Shown piece after piece: positions 51,420 through 62,574 of a stretch of DNA of 64,000 nucleotides. Each line of letters opens with the position of its first letter. Within the stretch, counting starts at the first letter, position 1. This stretch comes from Coriaria nepalensis (lineage: Eukaryota > Streptophyta > Magnoliopsida > Cucurbitales > Coriariaceae), in the NCBI GenBank assembly GCA_027186245.1, contig CP114489.1, forward strand, positions 9,431,501 through 9,495,500. The letters run 5' to 3'. Below the pieces are notes generated by a model, which saw nothing but the letters and a program-made list of their open reading frames with translations, was not told the DNA's origin and did not search any database. The translations under genes were made by a program, and so were the position numbers.

Positions 51420-51900
51420 ATGGATCATGATGCTGATGTTAGGATTAAAGATGCGCATTGTACATGCGGTCTTACAGCTCGGATTCTTAGAACGCACTCC
51501 ACAAGAAATAGAAATTATGCTTGTTTGTTCCATAGATGTGCAGAGGTATTCGGGGTTTGTTTGTTCTTCTTTATTGTTGTTATATTTAATTTTTGATATT
51601 ATATAACTAATCCCAATATTGCAGAATATTTGCCATTTTTTTGCATGGACGAGACTAGAAGATGAGTTAGAGGGCGCCGATGAAGGTACCTCATCATGTA
51701 CTGTGCTCCCAAGAACTGTTATTAAAAACCATCCTTTAGCAGATAGTATTCGAGATATGAAGAGGGAGTTAGAGGAAACAAACAGAGAGTTAAGGGAAAC
51801 AAATATGGAATTATGGGAAATTAAGAGGTCATTAAGGATACAACGTAAGATGATGGTTGCATTAATTATGTTAGGTATTGTAATTGCATTTATATTTTGA
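51420..51900 (+). CDS. Small GRF-type zinc-finger protein with C-terminal membrane anchor, 133 aa
   Basis: Two exons, 51420-51545 and 51625-51900, join in phase. The GRF finger has C14-x-C16-G, C35 and C45 followed by HFFAWTRLEDE, matching the family's CxCG...C...CxFFxWxDE layout; it is a putative nucleic-acid-binding knuckle. A charged coiled-coil stretch (about 85-115, EETNRELRETN repeats) leads to a hydrophobic C-terminus (about 118-133, MMVALIMLGIVIAFIF) typical of a tail anchor. Plant genomes hold many such short GRF proteins of unknown role, some near transposons. The start could lie farther upstream. The gene could be active or a relic; no internal stop was found. Confidence 0.65.
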
Positions 51901-52089
51901 TGTATTTATATTAAGAATTTATGGAATTTAGTATGTTTTAGAACCTGTTTAAATTTGGTATGTGATACTATTTTAGTTTGTGTTAATTTGAATTATAGTT
52001 GTAGTAATATATAATTTATCTTATGACTTCTTAATTCTTTCAAGATATTCATAACTGCTTAGTTGCAAATGGAATCTCATAGAGATGAA

Positions 52090-52299
52090 CAATAATGTGA
52101 ATACACATCTTTCGCTGATAAGACATAATGTTCTGAAAATCATCATATTCACATGTGACTTATTTTTCTTTCGGAAAATCAATTTCATTCACCGAAAGCA
52201 ATAATGTGTATCATCTTTCACCAAAAACAGTGATGTTAGTACACAACTTTTGATGATAAGACATAAGGTTCTCAAAATCATCCTATTCACATGTGACTT
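52090..52299. repeat. Direct duplication of a ~71-bp segment
   Basis: Segments 52090-52161 and 52229-52299 share GATAAGACATAA.GTTCT and ATTCACATGTGACTT with few differences. They lie just upstream of the FAR1-related pseudogene and may belong to its original promoter or terminal sequence. Confidence 0.7.
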
Positions 52300-53900
52300 T
52301 TTTTCCTTATTTAATGACTAAGTAGATGGTCATTCTCATTCACTATTGAAATCGATTTATAAACCTCGCTCCATATATCTAATTGTTCAGATTTCTTATT
52401 GTCACTACAAATGGCACTAAGGCATAAAGTTGGTTCTCAATCCTCGACGAAGCTAATACTAGAAGGTTTGACCGTGAAAGCAGATGATGGCACACATGTT
52501 AATGTGTACAATCTATGTTTCAAGTGCGTCGACCCTGCATATGATTGGTACAATTATTATGCCGACCAAATTGGGTTTAGCGTTAGAGTCTATGACGAAC
52601 GTTATGTCGTGGTACCTCCATCGTAACAAGCAAGAAGTTTGTTTGTAACAAGGAAGGGAAACAGATGTCCAGAGAACCATAAACCAAGGTGATGAAGGAA
52701 GTACCTGAAACAAGATGTGGATGTGCTGCTTATTTCACTATTCAGTGATAGGGCGATGGGATGTACTATACTTATGGATGGAATGAAAATCACAACCACG
52801 AGTTGATAACACCATCAAAAAAGAACTTGTTCCGTTCCTAAAGGAAAATAATGACAAATTAGTGCATTGAGATTGATGCATCTGATAGAATCGGAATTCG
52901 ACCAAAGCAGGCGCACGATCTGATGGTGACTTTGTCTGGTGGACGGGATAACTTGGTTTACCTTCATCAAGACTTAAAAAATTATATAACTGGTCAACGG
53001 AGTCAAACGATGGAACACAGGGTAGCCACTGCCCTCTATAACTGGTTTGGAATTCAGCAGAGGAAGAACTCACAATTTTTTGTGATGGTTCAGACAGACG
53101 AGGATGAGTTGATAACCAATATCTTTTGGGCAGACCATTCCATGTGTCACGATTATGCAATCTTTGGGGACTTTGTATCTTTCGATACAACCTACTGGAC
53201 GAACGATCGACATCGACCGTTAGGGGTATTCGTGGGTTTGAATCACCACAAAGAGAGAATATGTTTTGGGGCATGCTTGTTGTTTGATGAGACATCATAA
53301 ACATTCCAATGGTTATTACATACATTTGTGGACTGTATGGGAGGCAAGGCACTAGTATCACTATTCATAGATCAAGATGCAGCTATGTCCGCTGCAATCC
53401 CCACCGTCTTGCCGAACATAAATCACTTCCTTTGTGTGTGGCATATCTTTCAAAATGCCATGAAAAATATTGGTGTACTAATGCAGAACAAAAGTTTCAA
53501 GAATGCTTGAAATAAACTACTTTTCAGCAGCGAGGTGGAAGATTTTGAGACTGAATGGTCTCAGATGCTAGATGACTACAATCTGCATGAGAACTCATGG
53601 CTCCAAAGAATATACGAGAGGCGACATAAGTTGGCACAGACATATGTGAGAAATGCTTTCTGTGCTGGTAGAAGGACCATGCAAGTAAGTGAAAGCTTTA
53701 ACTCGCACCTTTGCGAATATTTGAAGACGAACATGAACATAAACCGATTCCTACAAAAATTTCAAGCATCTATTGATGACCTTCGGTATAAAGAGCTAGT
53801 ATCAGACTTTAACATGAAGAACAATTTGGCAACTGAGAAAGCAAATGACCCCTTCTCCAAACATATCTGCAATGTTTATACACCAAAAATGTGCGCCTAT

Positions 53901-55288
53901 AGTAATAATAAATAAAATAAAATAATGCCACGTTGTTACCATTTGGCAAACACCTTAATCAACATCAGCATTATGGTTGCTGTTTCATCATAATACGTGT
54001 CATGCAATATGCTTAATCACCACATAAGGTGTCAATCTTAGGCATATCTGATTGTACTATATAAATCCCATTTGATGTTTACGGCAAAAGCATGTAGAGA
54101 GGACATAAGAGAAAGGGAGAGAAAGGGAGAGAAAGGAAAGAAAAGAAAGAAATGAAAGAAAGAGAGGAAAGGAAAGAAAGAGACGAAAGGAAAAAGGAGA
54201 GAAAGGAAAGAGAGGAAAGGAAAAAGGAGAGAAAGGAAAGGAAGGGAAAGAAAGGAAAGAGAGGAAAAGGAAAGTCAAAATCTCCGGTCAAATAATCTTT
54301 GTAAGTATAGTCACACTGTAACACCCGGATATTGTTGGTTTATTATTATGGTTATAATTATATTAATTTAGGATAATATTAATTATTAAGCATGATGACC
54401 TGGTTATGTCTGCGTTAGGATTATAATTGTAGCATGCTAAGTAGAAGTGAAATACTATGATTACTATGCTAGAAATAAGAATCATAACTAGAATGAACGT
54501 AATATAGCATGATGGTTTCATGAAAGTACAAACTTTAAACATTAAGTGCATATGTTCGTATTTTCAGAAGTTAATATTATGCTAAAATAAATAAAAAGAA
54601 TAAGCATGCATAATATTAAAGTGAGGTGCTGCCGGGTCAAAAGAAGGATTGCTTGTCGATCAGAAAGGACCCCCAATGATATTAAAGAAAAGGTCATAAG
54701 TGGATCGTTGCAACGGTCATAAGCGGACCGCTGATTAAATATCAGTTGACATACCGGTGGTAGCATCCTCAGGGCCTAAGTATGTAGAATGATAGGAGTT
54801 TATGCATGTTAGATATAGGTCATAAAAGTATTAACTCACGATAATCATAAAAGAATAGCGATGCGAGTAGGACATTATCCTTACTGAGCTTCTAGCTCAT
54901 AGATGTCTACTCTGTGTTGTAGGAAATTACAAAGGTAAGGCGGTAAGCTAAGGAATAAATGAATGGAGGCTATCAGTCCGTGAGATTGTGCATATGAGAC
55001 CCGGCCTCTGTAAGCAATGAGTTTAAAAATTTGCACTTCTTATTTATATGTATATTCAAATAAAGAATAAGGTGTTTAAAAATTTTGAGATTTCTTTTCT
55101 ATGACAAAGGCTTCCGCTGTATTTTCCAATTTATTAGGTATATCCTTCAAACCGCTTTTGGAAATAAAGTTAATTTTAAGGAACAAAAATTTTTATAATA
55201 AAAAGGAAAAGTAATGCACCCACTAGCTGTATATGTTTCCTAAGAAAAGTATTTGATAACCTAAACAGCTAGTAGGGCGGGCGTTACA
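53901..55288 (+). mobile_element. LTR-like insertion in the FAR1 pseudogene
   Basis: CCTAT is present on both sides (53896-53900 and 55289-55293). Removing the 1388 bases between them restores the surrounding reading frame, so this is an insertion with a 5-bp duplication. Inside, 54317-55288 looks like a solo LTR: it starts TGTAACACCC, common in Ty3/gypsy LTRs, and ends GGGCGGGCGTTACA. The extra 416 bases (53901-54316) carry a TATA-like stretch and a long purine tract; their origin is unclear, and their outer end lacks the TG expected of an LTR. Confidence 0.7.
54106..54273 (+). repeat. Purine-only GA tract (~170 bp)
   Basis: The plus strand is almost purely A/G, made of GGAAAG, GAGAAAG and GGAAAAAGG units. 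The tract lies inside the insertion at 53901-55288. Confidence 0.9.
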
Positions 55289-55975
55289 CCTATTTCGCAT
55301 ATGAAATATTCACATTGAATTGGTTACACCAGGATGGTTTCTGTACGGCTTCAAATTGTGAACAAGTACTGTTGCACTATCATAGTAATGACCCGCATCA
55401 CAATTGTTCATCGACGAAGAAATATTGTGTGACGACGAACCAAAATGGGTTTCATCAGTGCACATGCAGAGTTTTCGAATATGTAGGCATTCCTTGTATC
55501 CATATTATTTGGAAACTTAGACAACGCAATCATTACCACATACCGGAAGCATATATACTAAGCAGATGGACGAGGAAAGCAAGAGAAAGGTATACAGAGT
55601 CTTCAACATCATCATCACAGGAAGATTCACATATTGAGGCAGCTACAACTTGAAGGAGACATATCAATATGTTCACATCGATATTAGAAAGGCTCGCAGT
55701 TGATCCTCAAACATTTCCTACCGTCATAGACGTCCATGAAATCTTGTCAGATCGATTAACCCGAGTTAACCTTACATTTAATGCAGAGCAAGGTACGTTA
55801 CCATCTGAGACATTTAATGATCCTCCTCCGCCTCCAGAAATAGTGACAAAAGGATTTAAAGAGAGAGAGACAAAAACAAATTCCAACAAACGGATGAAGA
55901 GCGTACTTGAACGTAAAAGACCGTCATGTGGTGGTCAGAAGGCCAGCCATGGGTCGTTGTCCCAACAGTCGTGAG

Positions 55976-58900
55976 ATACATCAACCCCCCAATTAAGCTT
56001 TTAAATAGTGCCTCATCAGCTCTACCAGAGTTATCGTCTCTTCCTAACTTTTCATTTTCTTGCAATGGAGTGGAAACTGACTTGCTTGACTTCATATTGA
56101 ACTTCTTAAGCAAACCACCGCATACCTCTCTTGAGAAATGAAAATTCCCTTTCATAGATGATAGATTTTCATTTCTAAAAAATAACTCATCAATCCAAGA
56201 CCAGTTATCTCAAAATCTAGTTACATCTCCTCCTTGAAACTATTAATCATACTCAACTTATCTCCATTTAGCAGTAAATCATCAACATAGAGAGAGATGA
56301 TAAAAATAGACTAACTTGAATGTTTGGTGTAGAGAGTGGAATCACTACTACTTCTAAAAAATCCATAATTACACAAGCATGAATCAATTATGTTGTACCA
56401 AGCACAAAGGGCTTACTTCACTCTATATAGAGCATTGTGCAGCTTATAAGCCATTTCTTCTTTTTTTGTAATATTAAACCCTTTCATGTTGGCTTACATA
56501 CACATCTTCTGTTAGAACTCCATTTAGGAAAGTACACTTAATATCGAGTTGGTGAATCAACCAGCCTCTTTTAGCTGCTAGAGCAATAAGTAATCTGATG
56601 GTGTTCAATCTTGCTACTCGAGCAAAAGTCTCTGCATAATCTACATCATACAGTTGTGCATATCCTTTCACTATAAGTCTTGCTTTGAACTTGTTGGCAA
56701 AGTTGTATGGATTAAGCTTTAACTTGTAAGTCCACTTTAACCCTATAATCTTCTTTTTTTCTAGTTTGTCAATCAATGACCAAGTCTTGTTCTTGTTGAT
56801 TATGTCAAACTCTTCAATTATAACCTTCTTCTACTGCCTTTTGCTTTCTGCTTCTTCATAGCATTTAGGCTCAGATATCGCAACATTACATCTCTAATAA
56901 ACTTCTTCTAGAGTTTTGAACATTGGATTGATAGGTTTAGCCTCCATGTCTTCATCAGAATCCTCTAGAGAAGTTTCATTCTAACCAATTTCCAATAATT
57001 CTTGCTCAACAGTTTTTTCCTCCCAATTGTATATTGCCTCCTCATCAAAGATAATATCTCTACATATTGAGATCTCCTTGGTTACTGGATTGAAAATTTT
57101 GTCAGCTTTAGGCTCACTGCTATAACTAATAAGAATAAGTTTTTTAGCCTTGATTTAGAGCTTGTCTCTCTTTACTTCTCGAATATAAGAGAAGCAAATT
57201 GAGTCAAATACTCGTAAGTGGGACACATTAGGCTTATTTTCAAACCAAGCTTCGTAGGGAGTCTTCCCTTCCACTGCTTTGGTAGGGAGTTTTTGATTAA
57301 ATAGATTGAGGTGTTGGCTACCTCAGCCCAAAATCATTTTTGCATTTTCTTCTCTGTCATTATGCTCCTCACCATTTCTAGGATAGTTATATTCTTCCTT
57401 TCAGAGACCTCATTCTGCTGTGGAGCATATGAAACTGTGAGTTGGTGATGGATCCCTTCCTTCTCGCATAATGCTTTGAACTCTATGGATGTATACTCTT
57501 CTTCATATTTGTTCTAAGCACCTTTAACTTTCTACCACTTTGAGTCTCGAAAAAGCTTTTGAAATTCAAAAAGAAAATCGAGTAGAATTTGGACATATCA
57601 TCAATGAATATGATGAAATATCTGCTTCCATTTAGTGAGACTTCCCTCATTGATCTGTAAACATCTGAGTGTACCAAATCAAGCTTTTCTATTCTTATAT
57701 AAGGTTAATTCTTTAGGAATGTCTTTCTCTTCATCTTCCGAAGCTGACAATTCTCACAGACTTTCTTTTGAGTTTGAACAAAGGCAAATCTTCAATCATC
57801 CCTTTCAAGCTCAGCTTCCAGATAGCTTTGAGGTTAAAGTGGTCAAATCGCTTGTGCCACTTCCAAGACATATCATCATACAAAGGCATGATGACTTCAT
57901 TGTACTAAGAAGCTATTGTTTAACACTGGAACTTGAACTACCTTAACCTTCTTGGAATCTGATCTGATGCAATGATTTTTTTTAACAGCAACATGTAGCC
58001 ATTTCTCATAAATTGTCCCACACTTAGTAGATTATACTTCAAGTTAGGGACTAATAAGACATTTGCAATCAGTCTAGAACCTCTCATTATTTTTATAAAA
58101 ATTGTGCCTTTTCCATAAGCTTTCACCTTCTCCCCATTTCCTACTATGATTGAGGTTGTGAAGCTTATGTCTAGATACTTCAAAAGACTTTCATCATGTG
58201 TCATATGATTTGTGCAGCCACTATCTATCAGCCATTCATTCTTGGATCTATCTTTCACAAATCCATTGGCCATGAATAGATGCTCATCTTCGTCGATCTG
58301 CTTGTTGACCATGATTGCCTTCTTTTTTTTCATTCTTCTTTTTGCAATCCTTTTGAATGTGGCCAAACAGTTTGTAAAAGTTGCAATGTGGCTTACCCTT
58401 CCAATAACATGCTTTCATTAAATGATTCTTCCTCTTGTAGATCAAGTAGGGATTAAGTTTCTTTTTTTCAGAGTGACTTCAACTAGATGAACTGCTTCCT
58501 TGATACTTCTTCCAGCTTTTGGTTTTGCCTTTGGTTAGGTAAGTTTCTTCAACTTGGTCCTCTGACTGCTTAGGGTGCTTCTACTCATTTACTTCCAGAG
58601 AACCTGTAAGCTCAGTCAAGCTTAATGATCTAAGGTCTTCGCTCTCTTCTATAGCATCGATCTTGGAATTAAACTTTACTAGTATGCTAACCAACATCTT
58701 ATCCACTATCATCTTTTCAGTGACTATTTCTCCTAACACCTTCCTTTAGTTGGTGACTTCTTTTGTCCTTCCAGAATAATATTTAATGGTTTTATTATCC
58801 TTCATCTTTATTCTCTCGAACTCTTTTTTAAGATTTAAGAGTCTAATACTCATAACTCTTCATGTACCTTAGAATTCTATTTTCAAAATGTCTCATGCTT

Positions 58901-59272
58901 CTTTGGCAGTCTGAATACCCATGATACGTGAGAAGAGTTTATCTTCTATTGTTGATTGAATAACATATAGTGCTTTGTAGCTATTATGTTTTTCAATCTT
59001 ATGTTTCATGATTTACTCTAATGTGTAATCCACATCTTCAGCTGGAGCTGTGTATCCTCCTTCTACTCAATCTCACAACCCAAAAGCATGTACATAGGTG
59101 CATTCTTGCTGACCAAAACTGATATGATTCCCCTTTGAATATCTGAGGTGGAGACAGATTTACACCATTAGATGCCATGGTGAATCTGTGAGCTTTTGGT
59201 TTAGTATGTTAGGGAGAGTCTAAGTGCTTTCGATTCCTAAAATAATCTCTCACAAATTATGCTCTGATACCA
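55976..59272 (-). mobile_element. Truncated Ty1/copia element, minus strand
   Basis: From right to left come gag (58450-59180, starting MASNG), protease (WLIDSGCTNHMTHDESLLKY, ~58240), integrase (57483-57677, VHSDVYRSMREVS), and the RT N-terminal part (56474-56776). The RT continues to LIGGLMYLT, where it stops at ~55976 against the FAR1 pseudogene. RNase H and the 3' LTR are missing. Stops and frameshifts are frequent. The protease DSG triad and the primer-binding site are intact. Confidence 0.88.
59261..59272 (-). other. Perfect initiator-Met primer-binding site
   Basis: The minus strand reads TGGTATCAGAGC, an exact match to the copia primer site. It follows directly after an LTR end (TTTTTACA), whose last base is at 59273. 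Confidence 0.92.
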
Positions 59273-59852
59273 TGTAAAAATTTGAGATTGATGAATGGAT
59301 TGGGAGAGTAATAAAAATAGAACACTTGTTTTGAAGCAAACTTGCAGAAAACTTGATTTTCATTAAGAAAGTAAAAGACTAAATACAAGATGATAAACAA
59401 TATAAGTACATGAATAATAAACTAATTAATGCACCATTATAATCCTTAAGATCAAATCTGAGTTTCTATCACTATTCTTTACTTACATCACACACTAAGA
59501 GGACAAGCACAAAATCTAGAAAATTTGGAAAAGTACAACCACTAAAGCAAATAGAACTTCAACTTATGATTTTAGGCTCCACGTCTCCAATGCTTTTGGA
59601 ATCGGCTTCTAGACAACATATTCTTCATGTCAAACTTATTGGAATCGCTGTCAACAAAGATTGAATCATTGTGGAACCAAAAAATCATATTGCATGCCTG
59701 ATATAAGCCATTGGGCCCAGCCAACTTCTTTGGCTTCTAACTTCTTCATTTCTTAATCAATTGTTTTGATTCCAATTGCTACAAACTCCAAAAGACTTCC
59801 TCTAACTACTAGTATGAGACTTTATACCTCATTACCTAAGGTTTCATGAACT
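59273..59852 (-). repeat. 5' LTR of the minus-strand copia element plus unassigned flank
   Basis: The LTR ends (3' side) at 59273 with ACA next to the primer site. Its start cannot be fixed because the partner LTR is lost. No other gene was seen up to 59852. Confidence 0.5.
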
Positions 59853-60269
59853 TCAAACAATTTCTTCTTCTTCATCGTTGGTGTATACAGCTTGTGTATG
59901 AGCACGTCTGAAAGTTTGAGTGGTTGTATGACTGCCAAATAGAAGCCCGAGCTCATGGTAATACGAGCAGCTCTTCGCTTTAAAATTGAGCTTCATAGCT
60001 GCAGGGTTCTTCTTAAAAACACAAGGTAGTCGGAATTAGTACATAATGAATAAATGAAAGAAAGCAATGCAGTACAAGAAATGTGAGAAATTTATTAAAC
60101 GAATATAATATCGTAAAAGTACCTCATTAGAGTAAGAACGGTTATGATGATGATGGTGGGAGGCAGAGGAAAGAGAAGGTTGATTAGCGAAGACAGAAGC
60201 AACTATCCCAGAAAATAAAAGAGCAAGTAGGAAGAAGAGGAGTGGTGTTGTGCTTCGCCTCTTGCCCAT
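59853..60269 (-). CDS. Unrecognised small secreted protein, 101 aa, two exons
   Basis: Exon 1 is 60123-60269 and exon 2 is 59853-60011 (GT-AG, phase 0), together 101 codons plus stop. MGKRRSTTPLLFFLLALLFS with GIVASVFA is a clear signal peptide, with likely cleavage after VFA. The mature part (~73 aa) has a run of five histidines, a basic/aromatic middle with a single cysteine (FKAKSCSYYHELG) and an acidic end (NDEEEEIV). It matches no peptide-hormone family I know. The intron-2 acceptor is a tandem AAGAAG (NAGNAG), so forms with or without one lysine are possible. A TATA-like stretch lies 63-81 bases upstream. Confidence 0.6.
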
Positions 60270-60331
60270 TAGCAGAGCTGACAGATTGGAAAAAGCTATG
60301 AATCTTTCAAGTTTGGAACTTGGGTGTCAGC

Positions 60332-60350
60332 GTTTATAGATAGATATATA
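60332..60350 (-). promoter_or_regulatory. TATA-like box of the small secreted protein gene
   Basis: The minus strand reads TATATATCTATCTATAA at a distance of 63-81 bases from the start codon, consistent with a core promoter and a short leader. Confidence 0.5.
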
Positions 60351-60967
60351 GAAGTTATGTCGTAATCGTTATCATTTTCCGTTGAATAGATGCAGAACTG
60401 TAGTCGACATCTCGCCAATTTAAAACCGACATGGCGTATTATTAATTTGGTCAAGGTTGGGCCTTGGGGTTTTGGTTTCTGATCCAATTATTTGTATGTG
60501 TGGATCTCAAAGTTTTGTCCTTGAACTGTCGTTCGAAATGGTTTGAGACTTTGGGTCCATTCTATATTTAATATGATCTCATATATGGCTCGTAATTTTA
60601 TCAAGGTTCAGTTGGCAAACACTCTACTCTATATTGGAACTTGGACAGTCACCATTCTATATTCATTATTGGACAGTCACCAAACACTCTACTCTAAATC
60701 TAATACGAAAATCTATAAACTGATTAAACGAGAATCTAATTACAGTAAATCCAACTGTAGCATCCATCATGAGAAGCATTCGGGCTTCATTTATCGGACT
60801 TAATTGGGTCGAGTTGGTTGGGTATTGTTCGGATATAAATTTAGTTATTCATACAACTTACTAAAGAAACAGTTTCCTTGAAAGAATTTGCATACTCTAG
60901 TAATTTTCTACCTTTAATATTACAGGTAATTGATAATGAATTAATTACCATTAACTAAATCAAAGTT
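60351..60967. other. Intergenic between the small secreted protein and the P450
   Basis: No gene was seen. The phrase AAACACTCTACTCTA occurs twice (~60617 and ~60683), with CAGTCACCA nearby each time, a small direct repeat. The start codons of 60543-60803 are not supported. Confidence 0.5.
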
Positions 60968-62515
60968 TCAAGCCCACCTCTTAGTAACCTTGACCTTGAA
61001 GCCATGTTTCATATGAAGAACTACAGAAGAGCTTGGAATGACATGCTGTCCATCCACTACTTCGACATTGTAGTTGTGAATTATGGAAGATGCAAAGATC
61101 TTAATCTGAATGAGAGCCGTTTCTCTTCCCAAACAAGCCCTCGGACCCGAGAAGAAAGCTGTGAATTTGAAAGATTGCTGGTGCTTAATCCTTCCTTCAT
61201 CTGAAATCCACCTCTCCGGCTTGAATTCCAAACAATCTTCACCCCACACTTGTTTCATCCTTCCCATCGCATACATAGGAATGATTACCTTCATGTTTGG
61301 ATTCACATGGTGACCACTTGGAAGAATATCATGTTTAATAGAGACTTTGTGATTGAATGGAACGGGAGGATACAGTCGAAGAGACTCGAATAAAGCTCCA
61401 TGCAGATAAACAAGTTTGTCGACCTCTTCAATGTCAAACAACCTCCATTTCCCATCGGCTTCATTTGTTGGATCTAATATTTCTCTTTGAAGTTCTTCCC
61501 TAATCTTGGATTGTACTAATGGATTCTTTATAACAAGGAAGAGAAACCAAGAGAGAGCAGAGCCCGTAGTGTCCAAACCAGCTGATAATAAATTGAAAAT
61601 CGTGTCTCTCAAGAACTTATCATCGGATTTCAACCCCATTGATGTCATTAGATCCTCATTCAAGTACGATGTTAGCATATCAAAATCAAACTCACGATTA
61701 GCAATCTCTCCTTTATCTTTTTGTTCGTGAAGTAGTTCTTGTCTCTTCATGAATAGAAGTTTATATATTGTTTGATCAATAGTTTTCCAAGCATTGCTCA
61801 TCACCTTTGCGGCCCCAAACCCTAGAAATTTTTGTAATTTCCAGTAGAATTTAGGTATGAAATGTCGAAGAAATATAATTTCCTCCACATTTGCCATGGC
61901 TTTAGCGAATGCAAGTTCCTCTAACTCCACAGAGAGACTACTAGGATCAAAGCCGAAAATAGAAATACACGTAGAATCGAAGAATAGTCGTTCAAATAAA
62001 TCTTGAAGGTCACAAACTTGGCTTCGATCGGACAAATGATCAAGTATAGGTGCAAGTCCTCTCTCCATCTTAATTTTGCTAGTTTTAGCAACGAGCTGGG
62101 AGTATCGCTTATCTTTCATCAAATTGTGAGCAAATTTCCTCTGATTCTTCCATGAATCAGAATCAGCAGCAAAGATTCCATCACCCAAGATGTCAAACAT
62201 GTCGCGAAAATCCGGGCCTTTTGGGTAATTGTCAAAGTTTGTGTTGGCTATATGGTGTACATTGGCAGGGTCTGCTGTGGCTAACAAGTTAGACTCTGAA
62301 AACCAGAAACCTTTAAAGAGAAAAGTGCAACGATTGGATCGGCATAGGATATCTGTAGCCCGGTCTGGAAAACGGTTCAAGTGGACAACAAGAGTTGGTA
62401 ACATTCCCACAAATGGCCAGTTCCATGGAAGCCCATTCATGTCAAGAGTAAAAAGAGCCAACAAAATGATGGCAACCAAAGCTAGTAGGATTTCGAAATA
62501 GCTCAATGAAGCCAT
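60968..62515 (-). CDS. Cytochrome P450, CYP96A-like, 515 aa, intronless
   Basis: Membrane-bound ER monooxygenase of the CYP86 clan. CYP96A members hydroxylate fatty acids or mid-chain alkanes (MAH1 makes secondary alcohols and ketones of cuticular wax). The family call rests on NFDNYPKGPDFRDMFDILGD and GIFAADSDSWKNQRK. Landmarks are an N-terminal anchor (SYFEILLALVAIILLALF), the I-helix AGLDTTGSALSW, ExxR in ESLRLYPPVPF, FKPERW, and the heme loop FSGPRACLGRE with Cys461. The frame opens 10 codons earlier (62545), but a TATA box at 62567-62574 would put transcription start near that codon, so MASLSYF at 62515 is preferred. The usual length for CYP96A is about 500-510 aa. The lack of introns fits this family. 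There is no break. Confidence 0.9.
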   Translation of the reverse strand: MASLSYFEILLALVAIILLALFTLDMNGLPWNWPFVGMLPTLVVHLNRFPDRATDILCRSNRCTFLFKGFWFSESNLLATADPANVHHIANTNFDNYPKGPDFRDMFDILGDGIFAADSDSWKNQRKFAHNLMKDKRYSQLVAKTSKIKMERGLAPILDHLSDRSQVCDLQDLFERLFFDSTCISIFGFDPSSLSVELEELAFAKAMANVEEIIFLRHFIPKFYWKLQKFLGFGAAKVMSNAWKTIDQTIYKLLFMKRQELLHEQKDKGEIANREFDFDMLTSYLNEDLMTSMGLKSDDKFLRDTIFNLLSAGLDTTGSALSWFLFLVIKNPLVQSKIREELQREILDPTNEADGKWRLFDIEEVDKLVYLHGALFESLRLYPPVPFNHKVSIKHDILPSGHHVNPNMKVIIPMYAMGRMKQVWGEDCLEFKPERWISDEGRIKHQQSFKFTAFFSGPRACLGRETALIQIKIFASSIIHNYNVEVVDGQHVIPSSSVVLHMKHGFKVKVTKRWA

Positions 62516-62566
62516 TAGGTGATCTGTGTAGATGTGTCTTAGCATTTTTATTGTTTGAGCTATAGA

Positions 62567-62574
62567 TATTTATA
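62567..62574 (-). promoter_or_regulatory. TATA box of the CYP96A-like gene
   Basis: TATAAATA on the minus strand lies 52 bases upstream of the chosen ATG (62515) and 22 bases upstream of the alternative ATG (62545). Confidence 0.65.

Larger units (their letters stand above)
52411..55974 (+). pseudogene. FAR1/FHY3-related (MULE-type) transposase pseudogene
   Basis: The frame order fits a FAR1-related sequence: an FAR1 DNA-binding part (YNYYADQIGFSVRVYDERY, ~52545), the MULE transposase core (53100-53500, DTTYWTNDRHRPLGVFVG, LFIDQDAAMSAA and FLCVWH), a helical part (53535-53890), and a SWIM finger (CTCRVFEYVGIPCIH, ~55470). Several in-frame stops and frameshifts (for example after 52623, at 53298, 53510 and 55651) and the insertion at 53901-55288 disable it. 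FAR1 proteins derive from Mutator-like transposases, so this is either a dead MULE or a dead FRS gene. The 3' end is cut by or abuts the copia element at about 55975. Confidence 0.85.

Noticed and set aside
52738..53361. 207-codon minus-strand open frame
   Set aside because: It is the antisense shadow of the MULE transposase core and resembles no protein.
54057..54324. Ser/Phe/Leu-rich minus-strand frames
   Set aside because: They are translations of the purine tract (low complexity).
60543..60803. 86-codon plus-strand frame between the small peptide gene and the P450
   Set aside because: No family resemblance and no promoter or splice support.
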